Origin: Modicisalibacter coralii | GTDB taxonomy: Bacteria > Pseudomonadota > Gammaproteobacteria > Pseudomonadales > Halomonadaceae | Direction of reading: 5' to 3' | DNA: 64,000 nt | Assembly: GCF_004117855.1 (NCBI RefSeq) | Contig: NZ_QWBW01000019.1 | Location: forward strand, 3,256-67,255 | In this document: positions 37,312-47,140 of the stretch, piece after piece | Position numbering within the stretch: the first letter of the stretch is position 1 | Layout of the letters: every line of letters starts with the position of its first letter | Program-made: the position numbers and the translations under genes | Notes under the pieces: model-generated | What the model saw: only the letters and a program-made list of their open reading frames with translations | The model's database searches: none | Told to the model about the DNA's origin: nothing

Positions 37312-37355
37312 TCGTTTTGCAAGTTTTCAAGAATATAATCTATCAGGATGTTGTC

Positions 37356-38273
37356 ATGTCATCTCGAGAATCGATCGTCTTCATCGTTACCAAGCCACTG
37401 CAGATCATGATGGCGATGGTGATCAGGGATTCCTTTAAATCCGGCACCAGCTGTCATCTTTACATAGTCAATGATTTCTTCAATGTGGCTGAGGTTTCGC
37501 AGCGATTGACGAATCATGATCTTCAGTGGCGCTCAGTGACGAATTTTCCGACACGGCAGGCGGCGATAGATCATCTCCAATATCGGAGTGTGGATAATGT
37601 ATTCATCGATTCGGATGTCGGGATAAGGCTTTACTTGAGCCTGCGAGCGGCCAAGCGGCGCTCGAAAGGACTCAAGATATCCGTGTATGAGGAAGGCTGC
37701 GGGACCTATCAGGATGATTATTACCCACCTCTCAAGGCTGGCTTCTTGAGATTGCTGGGGGTCGGGGACAGGTTGGGAGGATGCCATCTCACCGATGAGA
37801 TCTGGCTATACGAAAAAAATGAATATCTGGAAATATTCCCCGCAACGAAAACGCTGGTGCGCGAGATAAGACAACCTTTGCATGATTTTTTGAAAGCCAA
37901 TATGGGGCTGTTGAAGAAGATATTCGTCGGCAACGATGAAGTCATTCCGAGTGGTTCTGAGTCGAATGGGGATGCCTGCATTATCTATCTTTCCAGTTGG
38001 CGGGTTTATGAAGAGGTCGTCAGTGATCTCCAGCAGGAAAAGAAGGACCTTTACATAAAACTTCATCCTCACATCAAGAATTACGATTCGCGTTGGATCA
38101 GTGGGCATTGTCGGATGTTGCCTTCTGCCGTACCCGCGGAAATAGCCATCATGGATCTGGCAAAACATTATCTCGATATCCTCGTGTACCATCATGACAG
38201 CAGCGTAGCGCGTTATGTGTCATTAGAGAATCTACGCTTCGTCAATCTCGGGGACAGTGATCCGTTACCTTAG
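37356..38273 (+). CDS. Sialyltransferase-like GT-B glycosyltransferase
   Basis: A 305-residue protein beginning MSSRESIVFIVTKPLQIMMAMVI; the TKPLQ/TPLQ start is common in GT52-type and polysialyltransferase-type enzymes. It carries the paired motifs shared by bacterial sialyltransferases: an acidic-acidic-Gly motif in VYEEGCGTY and a His-Pro motif in IKLHPHIK. A Ser-rich HHDSSVAR lies further on. I infer that it transfers a nonulosonic acid from its CMP form, which fits the CMP-sugar pathway in operon B. AGGATG precedes the ATG; the frame continues upstream into wzc. Notably AT-rich, suggesting recent acquisition. Confidence 0.6.
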   Translation: MSSRESIVFIVTKPLQIMMAMVIRDSFKSGTSCHLYIVNDFFNVAEVSQRLTNHDLQWRSVTNFPTRQAAIDHLQYRSVDNVFIDSDVGIRLYLSLRAAKRRSKGLKISVYEEGCGTYQDDYYPPLKAGFLRLLGVGDRLGGCHLTDEIWLYEKNEYLEIFPATKTLVREIRQPLHDFLKANMGLLKKIFVGNDEVIPSGSESNGDACIIYLSSWRVYEEVVSDLQQEKKDLYIKLHPHIKNYDSRWISGHCRMLPSAVPAEIAIMDLAKHYLDILVYHHDSSVARYVSLENLRFVNLGDSDPLP

Positions 38274-38576
38274 AACCATTTCCAAACTCTCGGATGATGG
38301 GCACCGGTGGCAGGGCAAAGCGAGGGTCCTTTGCCATGGCCGGAAAATGCTCCTTTCCATTCCGGCATTACCGCTATCCATGGCGGTCAGATAGCAGAGG
38401 TAGCGCCCAGGGAGGGGTTTACAGCGCCCTCGCGACGCCCTGCCGCCGGAGAAGCCCACTTCGTCTAGCGGTTGTGAAAGGCGTTCTTAATGACGCGGGC
38501 TCTTGACCCTAACATTACCGAATTCCCGGACTGCTTGTCCTTGCTGCTGTGCCGATGACGTTGCTCTTCTCCATTC
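38274..38576. repeat. Intergenic segment with palindromic dispersed-repeat look
   Basis: A 303-base gap between two glycosyltransferase genes in an otherwise tight operon. It includes a palindromic core GCTATCCATGGCGGTC (around 38388) next to a GC-rich stretch with AGGGAGGGGTTTACAGCGCCC. This resembles the CCATGG-centred intergenic repeats I know from marine gammaproteobacteria, from memory only. Short ORFs on both strands have no recognisable domains. No second copy was seen in this window. Confidence 0.35.
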
Positions 38577-39872
38577 ATGGTGTCGATGATGCGTAAGCTG
38601 TATGCCTTTTCCTTCTCCTTCGAGCGTGGAGGAGCCGCGATAGCCGCCAGGAAATTTTCCAGACTCGCTGCCGAGTTTTCCGATGTTACCTGCGTGTCGG
38701 TCGACGCGGTGAACCATCTGGCACGCGATGCGGTGAGTGAAGCCCGGACCGCCCGGCTCTCCCGGGGCATTCATTTCTTGAAAAGGGTCATTTCTTATAT
38801 TCTGGTCAAGGGTATGAGAGACGGCAATATATCCAAGCATTCGCTGAACCTGTTCTCATCTTCCGTTTTTTTGAAAAATATGCGCAAGGCGGCCCAGGAG
38901 CGCGCAATCTGCCATTTTCACTGGATCAACAATGATTGTTTGAGTCTTTTCGATTTCAAGAAAATCCCTCCGAAGTCGATCATTACCTTGCATGATGAGT
39001 GGCTTTATTGCGGCACCGAGCACTATCACGACCTGCTGGGACAGGAAGTGTTCGTTTCCGGTTATCCCTTTAGGTGTCGAACGACCAAAGGCCTGAACTG
39101 GAACTGGTTTGCCTGGAAGATGAAGTGTCTGACGTTGTCGGGGCGTACGGACCTGCTGATAACCGTACCATCACTTTGGATGCATGAGCGTGCCAAGCGC
39201 AGCCATCTATTGTGCCAGCATACCGTGGAATTGCTGCCCAATCCGATAGAAACGCAAGATTTCCATCCGTCGAATATCTTGGAAAGACAGCACTCCAGAA
39301 TTTCCCGAGGGATTCTCAATTCACAGCTCGTCATCGTGACCGGCGCGGTGGATGGCAAGAAGAATCCGGTAAAAGGATTTGATCTTCTCGAAAAGGCGCT
39401 CGAGATCGTTTCCCGGGAGGTCTCTGACGACGTCTTGCGGAAAGTGATTCTCGTGTCGTTCGGCGGTAGCGAGGTTGGCAGGGGAGAGTTTGGCGGTATT
39501 GAAGTCATTTATCTGGGCAAGATCAGGGAAATAGAAACGTTGAGACGCGTTTATGCCATGGCGGATTTTGCGGTCGTGCCTTCGCTTGTCGAATCGTTCG
39601 GCCAGGTGGCGGCCGAAGCGCTGGCGTGTGGAACGCCGGTCGTCGCTTTCCGTTGCTCAGGCTTGCAGGATATCGTCATTCATCAAGTCACGGGTCTGTT
39701 GGCGGACCCCTTCGAACCTCGTTCGTTGGCCGAAAGGATCATCGAGCTGATTCACTGCGCTCCGGAAGTAAGACAGCACTTGGGACATAACGGCAGGGAG
39801 TACGTGGTGAACAATTTCTCGTCAGAAGTCATTGCCAGGCAATATAAGGAAATCGTCAGCTCTTTGTGCTGA
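38577..39872 (+). CDS. Glycosyltransferase family 4
   Basis: A 431-residue GT-B glycosyltransferase. The C-terminal nucleotide-sugar-binding region contains the family E-x7-E pattern in [51 protein letters not shown] is the N-terminal acceptor-side loop. [12 protein letters not shown] in the middle is typical of WcaL/WcaC-like enzymes of colanic-acid-type pathways. The donor sugar cannot be read from sequence. Starts at codons 1, 4 or 5 are possible. Lower GC than the flanking sugar-nucleotide genes. Its stop lies 30 bases before gmd. Confidence 0.85.
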   Translation: MVSMMRKLYAFSFSFERGGAAIAARKFSRLAAEFSDVTCVSVDAVNHLARDAVSEARTARLSRGIHFLKRVISYILVKGMRDGNISKHSLNLFSSSVFLKNMRKAAQERAICHFHWINNDCLSLFDFKKIPPKSIITLHDEWLYCGTEHYHDLLGQEVFVSGYPFRCRTTKGLNWNWFAWKMKCLTLSGRTDLLITVPSLWMHERAKRSHLLCQHTVELLPNPIETQDFHPSNILERQHSRISRGILNSQLVIVTGAVDGKKNPVKGFDLLEKALEIVSREVSDDVLRKVILVSFGGSEVGRGEFGGIEVIYLGKIREIETLRRVYAMADFAVVPSLVESFGQVAAEALACGTPVVAFRCSGLQDIVIHQVTGLLADPFEPRSLAERIIELIHCAPEVRQHLGHNGREYVVNNFSSEVIARQYKEIVSSLC

Positions 39873-39901
39873 CCGTCAATAACGATGAGGTAGTTGTCGC
39901 C

Positions 39902-41023
39902 ATGCTAAAAAAAGCGTTGGTTACCGGGGTTACGGGTCAAGATGGATCCTATCTCGTGGAATACTTGCTGGCCAAGGGCTATGAAGTCCATGGGATCAAG
40001 CGCCGTGCGTCCTTGTTCAATACGCAAAGGATCGATCATGTCTATCAGGATCCGCATGACAAGCATCAGCGCTTTGTGCTGCACTATGGGGATATGACTG
40101 ATTCGTCCAATCTCATTCGTCTGGTGCAGCATATCCAGCCGGACGAGGTCTACAATCTTGCCGCTCAGTCCCATGTGGCCGTGAGTTTCGAGTCACCCGA
40201 ATATACCGCGGATGTCGATGCCCTGGGCACATTGCGGCTCCTGGAGGCGATAAGGCTGCTGGGGCTGGAAGGCAAGACGCGCTTCTATCAGGCCTCGACG
40301 TCAGAGTTGTACGGGGCCGTACAGGAAATACCGCAAAGAGAGACTACCCCCTTTTATCCCCGGTCACCCTATGCCGTGGCCAAGCTGTATGCCTACTGGA
40401 TTACGGTCAATTATCGCGAATCCTACGGCATGTATGCCTGCAATGGCATTCTCTTCAACCATGAGTCACCGCGGCGTGGCGAGACTTTCGTGACACGCAA
40501 GATCACCCGTGGCCTGGCGAATATCGCCCAGGGGCTCGAGAACTGCCTGTTCCTGGGTAACCTCGACTCGTTGCGTGACTGGGGGCATGCCAAGGACTAT
40601 GTGCAGATGCAGTGGCTCATGCTGCAGCAGGAGAAGCCGGAAGATTTCGTCATCGCGACTGGCAAGCAGATGTCGGTGCGCGATTTCATCCGTCTGAGTG
40701 CCGCCGAGCTGGGCATCGGGCTGATATTCCTCGGCAAGGGTGTCGATGAGTATGCGGTCGTCGACACCGTCGTCGGTAACAAGGCCCCGGCGGTGGTACC
40801 CGGCGATGTACTCGTTCGCGTCGATCCTCGCTATTTCCGGCCGGCCGAAGTGGAGACGCTACTCGGTGACCCCTCGAAGGCCCGGCGCAAGCTGGGCTGG
40901 GAGCCTAGTATCGGCGTACAGGAAATGTGTCGGGAGATGGTGGCCGAGGACCTCAGGTCGGCCCGGCGTTTTGCACTGCTCAAGGAACACGGGTACGAAC
41001 TGCCCGTGGCGATGGAGGGCTGA
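39902..41023 (+). CDS. gmd: GDP-mannose 4,6-dehydratase
   Basis: A 373-residue SDR-type enzyme converting GDP-D-mannose to GDP-4-keto-6-deoxymannose. The NADP-binding motif [28 protein letters not shown] is characteristic of Gmd. The catalytic region has STSELYG and [10 protein letters not shown], and the C-terminus has the [27 protein letters not shown] signature. ATG at 39902; an earlier in-frame GTG overlaps the upstream gene. Followed by fcl after two bases. Confidence 0.96.
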   Translation: MLKKALVTGVTGQDGSYLVEYLLAKGYEVHGIKRRASLFNTQRIDHVYQDPHDKHQRFVLHYGDMTDSSNLIRLVQHIQPDEVYNLAAQSHVAVSFESPEYTADVDALGTLRLLEAIRLLGLEGKTRFYQASTSELYGAVQEIPQRETTPFYPRSPYAVAKLYAYWITVNYRESYGMYACNGILFNHESPRRGETFVTRKITRGLANIAQGLENCLFLGNLDSLRDWGHAKDYVQMQWLMLQQEKPEDFVIATGKQMSVRDFIRLSAAELGIGLIFLGKGVDEYAVVDTVVGNKAPAVVPGDVLVRVDPRYFRPAEVETLLGDPSKARRKLGWEPSIGVQEMCREMVAEDLRSARRFALLKEHGYELPVAMEG

Positions 41024-41025
41024 AC

Positions 41026-41991
41026 ATGCACAGGGAAAGAATCTTCGTTGCCGGGCATCGAGGCATGGTCGGCTCGGCGCTGGTGCGGTCTCTCGAGGCG
41101 CGGGACAGGCTCGAAATCGTCACCGCCGAGCATGCGCAGCTCGACCTCACACGGCAGCAGGACGTCGAGGCCTTTCTGGGGGATCTTCGCGTCGACCAGA
41201 TCTATCTGGCGGCGGCCCGGGTCGGTGGCATCCATGCCAACTCCACGTATCCCGCGGATTTCATCTACGACAATCTGATGATCGAGGCGAACGTGATCGC
41301 TGCCGCGCATGCAGCCGACGTCAAGAAGCTGCTGTTTCTGGGCTCGTCGTGCATCTATCCACGGCTCGCGTCACAGCCGATGGCCGAGGAGGCCCTGCTC
41401 ACGGGCCCCCTCGAGCCCACGAACGAACCCTATGCGGTGGCCAAGATCGCCGGGATCAAACTCTGCGAGAGCTACAATCGGCAGTATGGGCGAGACTACC
41501 GTAGCGTCATGCCCACGAGTCTTTACGGCCCCAACGACAATTTCCACCCCGAGAACTCCCATGTGATCCCCGCCCTGATGCGACGCCTTCACGAAGCCCG
41601 GCAGAGCGACGCGGGCGAGGTGGTCATCTGGGGCAGCGGGACGCCCCGGCGCGAGTTTCTGCACGTCGACGACATGGCCAGTGCCTGCGTGCACCTGATG
41701 AACCTGGATACGGCGACCCAGGCGCGTCTCACCCGGCCGATGCTCTCGCATATCAACATCGGCAGCGGCATCGAATGCACCATCCGCGACCTGGCCGAGA
41801 CCATCGCCCGGGTGGTCGGCTTCGAGGGGCGATTGACTTTCGATGCCGACAAGCCCGACGGCGCCCCGCGCAAGCTGCTCGACATCTCGCGGCTGCAGGC
41901 CACGGGGTGGCGCCCGAGCGTGCTGCTGGAAGACGGGCTGCGGATGACCTATCAGTGGTTTCTGGAGAATCAGTACCGCTTCCGCGGTTGA
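41026..41991 (+). CDS. fcl: GDP-L-fucose synthase
   Basis: A 321-residue epimerase-reductase making GDP-L-fucose from the Gmd product. N-terminal [14 protein letters not shown] (Rossmann, GHRGMVG is specific to this family), [30 protein letters not shown] and [13 protein letters not shown] give the catalytic triad. It also carries [31 protein letters not shown] sits before the ATG at 41026. With gmd and manC this supplies fucose or a related 6-deoxyhexose to the glycan. Confidence 0.96.
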   Translation: MHRERIFVAGHRGMVGSALVRSLEARDRLEIVTAEHAQLDLTRQQDVEAFLGDLRVDQIYLAAARVGGIHANSTYPADFIYDNLMIEANVIAAAHAADVKKLLFLGSSCIYPRLASQPMAEEALLTGPLEPTNEPYAVAKIAGIKLCESYNRQYGRDYRSVMPTSLYGPNDNFHPENSHVIPALMRRLHEARQSDAGEVVIWGSGTPRREFLHVDDMASACVHLMNLDTATQARLTRPMLSHINIGSGIECTIRDLAETIARVVGFEGRLTFDADKPDGAPRKLLDISRLQATGWRPSVLLEDGLRMTYQWFLENQYRFRG

Positions 41992-42019
41992 ACCCTCGAC
42001 GGACACGAAAGGTGACACG

Positions 42020-43429
42020 ATGATAACGCCCGTGATTCTGGCCGGGGGCAGCGGTTCCCGGCTATGGCCCTTGTCCCGCCAGTTGCGGCCCAAGCAGTTC
42101 CTGTCGCTGTTCGGTGAGGCGAGCCTGCTGCAGGAGACGCTGGGCCGACTGTCGGCGCTCCCGCACCGGCCGCCCGTGGTGATCTGCAACGAGGACCATC
42201 GTTTCCTGGTTGCCGAGCAACTGCTTCAGTCGCAAAGCCCGGACGCCTGTATTCTCCTCGAGCCGGACGGACGCAATACGGCGCCGGCCATCGCCCTGGC
42301 GGCCCTGCGTGTCCAGGCGGAAAACCCCGAGGCCCTGTTGCTGGTGCTGGCGGCGGATCATGTCATCGACGACGTGGAGGCCTTTCACGGCAGCATCGAA
42401 GGGGCAAGGCAACTGGCCGTCCAGGGGGACCTGGTGACCTTCGGTATCGTGCCCCAGCACGCCGAGAGTGGCTATGGCTACATCCAGCGCGGCGATCCTC
42501 GCGGCGACCACGGCTTCGCGGTCAAGCGCTTCGTGGAAAAGCCCGACCGGGCCACCGCCGAGGACTATCTCTCGACTGGGGACTACTACTGGAACAGCGG
42601 CATGTTCCTGTTCCAGGCCGGACGCTACCTGGAAGAACTGGAGGCCCACGCACCGGAGATCGTCCATGCCTGCCGGCAGGCCATGCAGGGCGCCCATCGC
42701 GATCTGGATTTCACGCGACTCGACGCCGAGGCCTTTCGGCGTTGCCCGTCCGACTCGATCGACTATGCGGTCATGGAGCGGACCCAGCGTGCCAGTGTCG
42801 TGCCGCTGGATGCCGGCTGGAGCGATGTCGGGAGCTGGTCGACGCTCTGGGAAATCGGCGAGCAGGACGCAAACCGCAACGTCACCCGCGGCGACGTGGT
42901 CTGCCACGACGCGCACGATCTGCTGGTCCAGGCCGATCATCGGCTGGTGGCGGCGGTGGGGATCGAGAACCTGGTCATCGTGGAAACCAAGGATGCGGTG
43001 CTCGTCGCGCACAAGGACCGCGTCCAGGAGGTCAAGCGCATCGTCGAACGCCTCAAGCGGGAGGGGCGCGGCGAGTATCTCGATCATCGCGAGGTCTATC
43101 GGCCCTGGGGCGTCTACGATTCGATCGATCGGGGCGGGCGCTATCAGGTCAAGCACATCACCGTGAAGCCGGGCGCCCGGCTCTCGGTCCAGATGCACCA
43201 CCACCGCAGCGAGCACTGGGTGGTGGTCTCGGGGAGCGCGAAAGTCACGGTGGGAGACAAGACCTACCTGGTCGCCGAAAACGAGTCGACCTATATCCCC
43301 ATCGGCGAGATCCATGCCCTCGAGAACCCCGGCAAGATCCCCCTGGAACTGATCGAGGTGCAATCGGGTTCCTATCTGGGGGAGGACGACATCGTGCGCT
43401 TCGACGACCGCTATGGACGCTGCCAATGA
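42020..43429 (+). CDS. manC: Mannose-1-phosphate guanylyltransferase / mannose-6-phosphate isomerase
   Basis: A 469-residue bifunctional enzyme supplying GDP-mannose to Gmd. The nucleotidyltransferase motif is [23 protein letters not shown], and [14 protein letters not shown] is the second signature. The C-terminal cupin ([31 protein letters not shown] with [10 protein letters not shown]) carries the isomerase metal site. The stop overlaps the next start (ATGA). A phosphomannomutase gene (manB) is not in the window. Confidence 0.95.
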   Translation: MITPVILAGGSGSRLWPLSRQLRPKQFLSLFGEASLLQETLGRLSALPHRPPVVICNEDHRFLVAEQLLQSQSPDACILLEPDGRNTAPAIALAALRVQAENPEALLLVLAADHVIDDVEAFHGSIEGARQLAVQGDLVTFGIVPQHAESGYGYIQRGDPRGDHGFAVKRFVEKPDRATAEDYLSTGDYYWNSGMFLFQAGRYLEELEAHAPEIVHACRQAMQGAHRDLDFTRLDAEAFRRCPSDSIDYAVMERTQRASVVPLDAGWSDVGSWSTLWEIGEQDANRNVTRGDVVCHDAHDLLVQADHRLVAAVGIENLVIVETKDAVLVAHKDRVQEVKRIVERLKREGRGEYLDHREVYRPWGVYDSIDRGGRYQVKHITVKPGARLSVQMHHHRSEHWVVVSGSAKVTVGDKTYLVAENESTYIPIGEIHALENPGKIPLELIEVQSGSYLGEDDIVRFDDRYGRCQ

Positions 43430-44175
43430 CCACACCGACGTTTTCCATCATCACCGCCTGCTTCAACAGCGAGAAAACCATCGCCGATGCCATCGCCAGC
43501 CTCAAGTGCCAGACCTGGCCCGGGGTCGAGCACGTGGTGATCGACGGCGCCTCCCGCGACGCGACCGTCACCATTGCCCGCGAGCGACTCTCAGCTGCCG
43601 ACGTGCTCGTCTCCGAGCCCGACCAGGGGATCTTCGATGCGCTCAACAAGGGCCTGGCGCGTGCCACCGGGGACGTGATCGGCTTTTTGAACTCGGACGA
43701 CCTGCTGGCCGACGAACAGGTCCTGGCCAGGGTCGCCGCCAGCTTCGAGTCCGATGCGGTGGGGGCCGTCTACGGTGACCTGCAGTACGTCAGCGCCAGC
43801 GACCCGGATCATGTCATCCGCCACTGGCGTTCCGGCGACTTCCAGCGCCCCAAGCTGCGACGTGGCTGGATGCCGCCGCACCCCACCTTCTTCATGCGCC
43901 GTGAGCTGTACTGGACGCTGGGCGGCTTCGATGCCAGTTTCCGTATCGCCGGCGACTACGAAGCGCTGCTGCGCTACCTGAGCCATGAGGCGCTGACCAT
44001 CCGCTACATTCCCGAGGTGCTGGTCAGGATGCGCCTGGGAGGCGCCAGCAACGGCAGTCTCAAGGCGATCTTCAACAAGTCCCGCGAGGATGTCCGCGCG
44101 ATGCGCAAGAACGGCATCAACCCGCTGCTGGCGTTGCCCTGGAAGAACCTCTCCAAGCTACCGCAGTTCTTCTGA
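43426..44175 (+). CDS. Glycosyltransferase family 2
   Basis: A 249-residue GT-A enzyme beginning [26 protein letters not shown]. The Asp-containing motifs [27 protein letters not shown] and [11 protein letters not shown] (the DxD equivalent) and the acceptor-side [11 protein letters not shown] are typical of WcaA/WbbD-type transferases with the SDDxl motif. Four-base overlap with manC, so translationally coupled. The sugar added is unknown. Confidence 0.9.
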   Translation: MTTPTFSIITACFNSEKTIADAIASLKCQTWPGVEHVVIDGASRDATVTIARERLSAADVLVSEPDQGIFDALNKGLARATGDVIGFLNSDDLLADEQVLARVAASFESDAVGAVYGDLQYVSASDPDHVIRHWRSGDFQRPKLRRGWMPPHPTFFMRRELYWTLGGFDASFRIAGDYEALLRYLSHEALTIRYIPEVLVRMRLGGASNGSLKAIFNKSREDVRAMRKNGINPLLALPWKNLSKLPQFF

Positions 44176-44297
44176 ACGCCGTCACTCCCCCCAACGACTC
44201 ACCCCGCATCGTCCGAGCGCCCGCGTGTCATCGCCGTGGTGTCGCTGTGCTCGGCCCTGCTCATTGTCACTTACCTCCTGGTCGAAGGAGCTGCTCG

Positions 44298-45473
44298 ATG
44301 CTGAACACGCCGTTTTCCCCCTGGCCCTGCTTCACCGAGGAAGAGGCCGACGCGGTGAGGCGCGTCCTGCTCTCCAACCGCGTCAATTACTGGACGGGCG
44401 GCGAGACCCGGGCCTTCGAGCGGGAATTTGCCGAGGCCACGGGCTGCGAGTTCGCGATCGCCGTGTCGAACGGCACCACCGCACTCGATCTGGCGTTCAA
44501 GGGGCTGGACATCGGCGCGGGCGACGAGGTGCTGGTGACCTCGCGGACCTTCCTCGCCTCGGTCTCGAGCATCGTCACCGCCGGGGCGATACCGGTCTTC
44601 GTCGATGTCGATCGCGAGACGCAGAACATCGCGCCCGAGGCCGTGCGCGAGGCGATCACGTCACGCACGCGGGCGATCGTCGCCGTGCATCTGGCCGGCT
44701 GGCCGTGCGACATGGCGGCCTTGATGGCGATCGCCGAACGCCATGGGCTGTGGGTGATCGAGGACTGTGCCCAGGCGCATGGTGCGCGCTATCGGGGGCG
44801 CAGTGTCGGGAGCATCGGGCATGTGGGCTGCTGGTCGTTCTGCCAGGACAAGATCATCACCACCGGGGGGGAGGGGGGCATGGTCACCACCCATGATGAA
44901 GCGCTGTGGCGACGCATGTGGGCCTACAAGGATCACGGCAAGAGCTGGCAGGCCGTCTACGAGCGCGAGCATCCCCCCGGCTTCCGCTGGCTGCACGAAA
45001 GTTTCGGGACCAACTGGCGGATGACCGAGATGCAGGCGGCCATCGGACGCATTCAACTCACGCGCCTGGACGAGTGGCAGGCGATTCGCCGCCGCAATGC
45101 CGAACGAATATGGCGAGCCGCGGCGGAGTGCCGGGGGCTGCGAGTGGCCGACGTGCCCGACGACATTCGGCACGCCGCCTATAAATGCTACGTGTTCGTC
45201 GACCCCGGTGCGCTCAAGGAGACCTGGAGTCGCGATCGTATCCTGGAAGAACTGACGCGACTGGGCGTGCCCTGCTTTTCAGGATCCTGCTCGGAAGTCT
45301 ATCTCGAGAAAGCCTTCGACAACACGGGCTGGAGGCCCGGCCGAGCGTTGCCGGTCGCCAAGGAGCTGGGAGAAACCAGCCTGATGTTCCTGGTTCATCC
45401 GACACTGACATCGGAAGAAATCGAAAAAACATGCGCGGCGCTGTCCGCCATCATGTCGCAGGCCGCCGCTTGA
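44298..45473 (+). CDS. DegT/DnrJ/EryC1/StrS-family sugar aminotransferase
   Basis: A 391-residue PLP enzyme transferring an amino group from glutamate to a nucleotide-keto-sugar. The internal-aldimine Lys is residue 185 in CWSFCQDKIITTGGEGGM; ECATGxEFAIAVSNGTTALD and VIEDCAQAHGA bind PLP. The retained Lys rules out a ColD-type dehydratase. Given gmd upstream it could make GDP-perosamine-like sugar. Given operon B it could instead be the LegC that acts after LegB. AAGGAG lies eight bases before the ATG. It is the only such enzyme in the window. Confidence 0.88.
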   Translation: MLNTPFSPWPCFTEEEADAVRRVLLSNRVNYWTGGETRAFEREFAEATGCEFAIAVSNGTTALDLAFKGLDIGAGDEVLVTSRTFLASVSSIVTAGAIPVFVDVDRETQNIAPEAVREAITSRTRAIVAVHLAGWPCDMAALMAIAERHGLWVIEDCAQAHGARYRGRSVGSIGHVGCWSFCQDKIITTGGEGGMVTTHDEALWRRMWAYKDHGKSWQAVYEREHPPGFRWLHESFGTNWRMTEMQAAIGRIQLTRLDEWQAIRRRNAERIWRAAAECRGLRVADVPDDIRHAAYKCYVFVDPGALKETWSRDRILEELTRLGVPCFSGSCSEVYLEKAFDNTGWRPGRALPVAKELGETSLMFLVHPTLTSEEIEKTCAALSAIMSQAAA

Positions 45474-45523
45474 TCCTCGAGAACTCGGCCGCGATGACGC
45501 GTCACTCGCTAGGGGCCACCGGA

Positions 45524-46867
45524 ATGTCGATAAAGAAAGTCGATGTCATGATCTTCGTGGCACTGTGTTCTTTCATTTTCATCAACTCTTTCTTCATACA
45601 TCGAGTGAGTTTCGTCGATTCGGTCGCGTTTTTCCTGGTGTGCACCAGTTCGGCCGCGGTCATATTCCTGTATCGCCAGAAAGGGGCCACGCTGCTGAAG
45701 CTGTTCTTTCTGTTCAGCTTCCTGTTCTTTGGCTTCGTCCCGCCGCTGGAACTCTATTATGGGGAGGTCTATTGGGGAGGCAGGCCCTTCAGTGCCGGTG
45801 ATTATGGTTATGCGGCGCTGCTGGTGTTGTTCTTCAATGTCGTGGTTTTCGTGAGCTATCTGTTGACCAGCCGGTCGGGGTACCTGTCCTCCGAGACCGA
45901 TGCGCGTCTCCCCGAGCAAGATCGGGTGCGCCTGGAGTTCATTCAGGTCCTGCTCCTCGTTGGCGTATCCGCCATGGCCTGCCTGTTGATTCTCTACATG
46001 AATGATTTCAATGTGTATTCCCTCGTCTTCCGAGGTGGAGAGCTGGTCCAGAGAAAAAGCCTGGATAGCGTGTCCTCGTCACTGCTGTATGGCTTTTTCA
46101 TTCGGTTCATACCGATCAGTACGGCCATCGTCATGTTGTTCATGGTACGCGGCATGTGGCCTATCAAGGCGCTACTGCTCGTCATCGGTGTCGTCTCGGC
46201 GTTCCCCACCGGACTGGCCAGGCTTTCGGTGCCGACCTATTACTTCCCGCTGCTGTTTTTCTTTTTCCCGAGGTTGCTGAAAAACAATCGGGTGCCGTTG
46301 CTGGTTTCCCTGGGGATCGTCTTCGTCTTCCCGTTTCTGGAAGGATTCAGGCGCTATTCGTCGGAAAGCGGGTTGAGTTACTCCCTGGACTACAAGTTCT
46401 TGTTGGCGGGGCATTTCGATGCCTTCCAGAATTTCACGCGTATCATAACCGACGACTTCGTCTCCTATGGATACCAGCTGCTGGGGGTGCTCTTCTTCTA
46501 CGTGCCCAGAAGCTTCTGGTCTTCCAAGCCGGTGGGTACCGGACATGCGCTGGCCGAACAGGAAAATTACAACCTGGCCAATATCTCGGCGACCTGGTAT
46601 GCGGAAGGCTGGGCCAATTTCGGTTTCCTGGGCGCCTTGCTGTTTTCCGTGCTGATCGGCGTTGTCATGGCCAAGCTGGACAGGAAGTACTGGCTGGGGC
46701 ATTCACGACCCTTTTTCAGGATCATGTATCTGGTGCTGCTGGGCTATGTGTTTTTCCTGCTCAGAGGCGATCTGATGTCGGGGATGGCTTTCCTGATCGG
46801 GACCATGATGGCCATTGCCGTTCCCTATTTGATCATCAGTCGGGTCAGGCTGCACCGATTCCTCTAG
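45524..46867 (+). CDS. wzy: Wzy-like O-antigen/capsule polymerase
   Basis: A 447-residue protein with about eleven hydrophobic segments and a large polar loop near the C-terminal half (LEGFRRYSSESGLSYSLDYKFLLAGHFDAFQNFTRII, YVPRSFWSSKPVGTGHALAEQENY). This is the topology of oligosaccharide-repeat-unit polymerases, which join lipid-linked repeat units in the periplasm. The frame starts far upstream inside the aminotransferase gene, but the ATG at 45524 with AGGGG before it begins the hydrophobic part. Wzy sequences vary greatly, so this rests on topology, loop features and position next to wza-wzc. Last plus-strand gene of operon A. Confidence 0.8.
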   Translation: MSIKKVDVMIFVALCSFIFINSFFIHRVSFVDSVAFFLVCTSSAAVIFLYRQKGATLLKLFFLFSFLFFGFVPPLELYYGEVYWGGRPFSAGDYGYAALLVLFFNVVVFVSYLLTSRSGYLSSETDARLPEQDRVRLEFIQVLLLVGVSAMACLLILYMNDFNVYSLVFRGGELVQRKSLDSVSSSLLYGFFIRFIPISTAIVMLFMVRGMWPIKALLLVIGVVSAFPTGLARLSVPTYYFPLLFFFFPRLLKNNRVPLLVSLGIVFVFPFLEGFRRYSSESGLSYSLDYKFLLAGHFDAFQNFTRIITDDFVSYGYQLLGVLFFYVPRSFWSSKPVGTGHALAEQENYNLANISATWYAEGWANFGFLGALLFSVLIGVVMAKLDRKYWLGHSRPFFRIMYLVLLGYVFFLLRGDLMSGMAFLIGTMMAIAVPYLIISRVRLHRFL

Positions 46868-46889
46868 AGGTGATGCCCTTTGATGGAGA

Positions 46890-47033
46890 TTATCTTCGCG
46901 GACTCAAGACGACGATGGCGTCAGGGCTGGTGATCCGTAACGTTCGGGATGGCAGGCCATCGCTGAACGTCGTTGTCGACAAGGGCCATAGCACCGCCCC
47001 GGTCAGGAGCTGCAGGAAGGTTCGACGAGTCAT
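46890..47033 (-). pseudogene. Short twin-arginine-signal ORF, probably a gene remnant
   Basis: A 47-codon frame beginning MTRRTFLQLLTGAVLWPLS, a good Tat signal (TRRTFLQL, then a hydrophobic core), followed by only about 25 residues ending VVLSPRR. A Met 19 codons earlier (47090) could also start it. It lies on the same strand as the tailspike-like gene and 50 bases after that gene's stop. A Tat signal with almost no mature protein suggests the 5' remnant of an exported enzyme truncated by the capsule operon. Confidence 0.35.
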
Positions 47034-47140
47034 CAGGAGCGCGTCGGGGTCGCTGGCTCGATCGATTGCCTTTTGAGGGGGTGTCTTCATGCGATGGTTG
47101 GCCCGGGTGGTGGGTGCCGATGATGAGCCCGCCGAGCGTT

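Noticed and set aside
38265-38506. Short ORFs on both strands as possible transposase remnants
   Set aside because: No transposase motif, inverted termini or target duplication could be recognised; treated as an intergenic repeat instead.
44298-45473. ColD-type 3-dehydratase
   Set aside because: The PLP-binding Lys is present in QDKIITTGGEGG, whereas ColD has His there.
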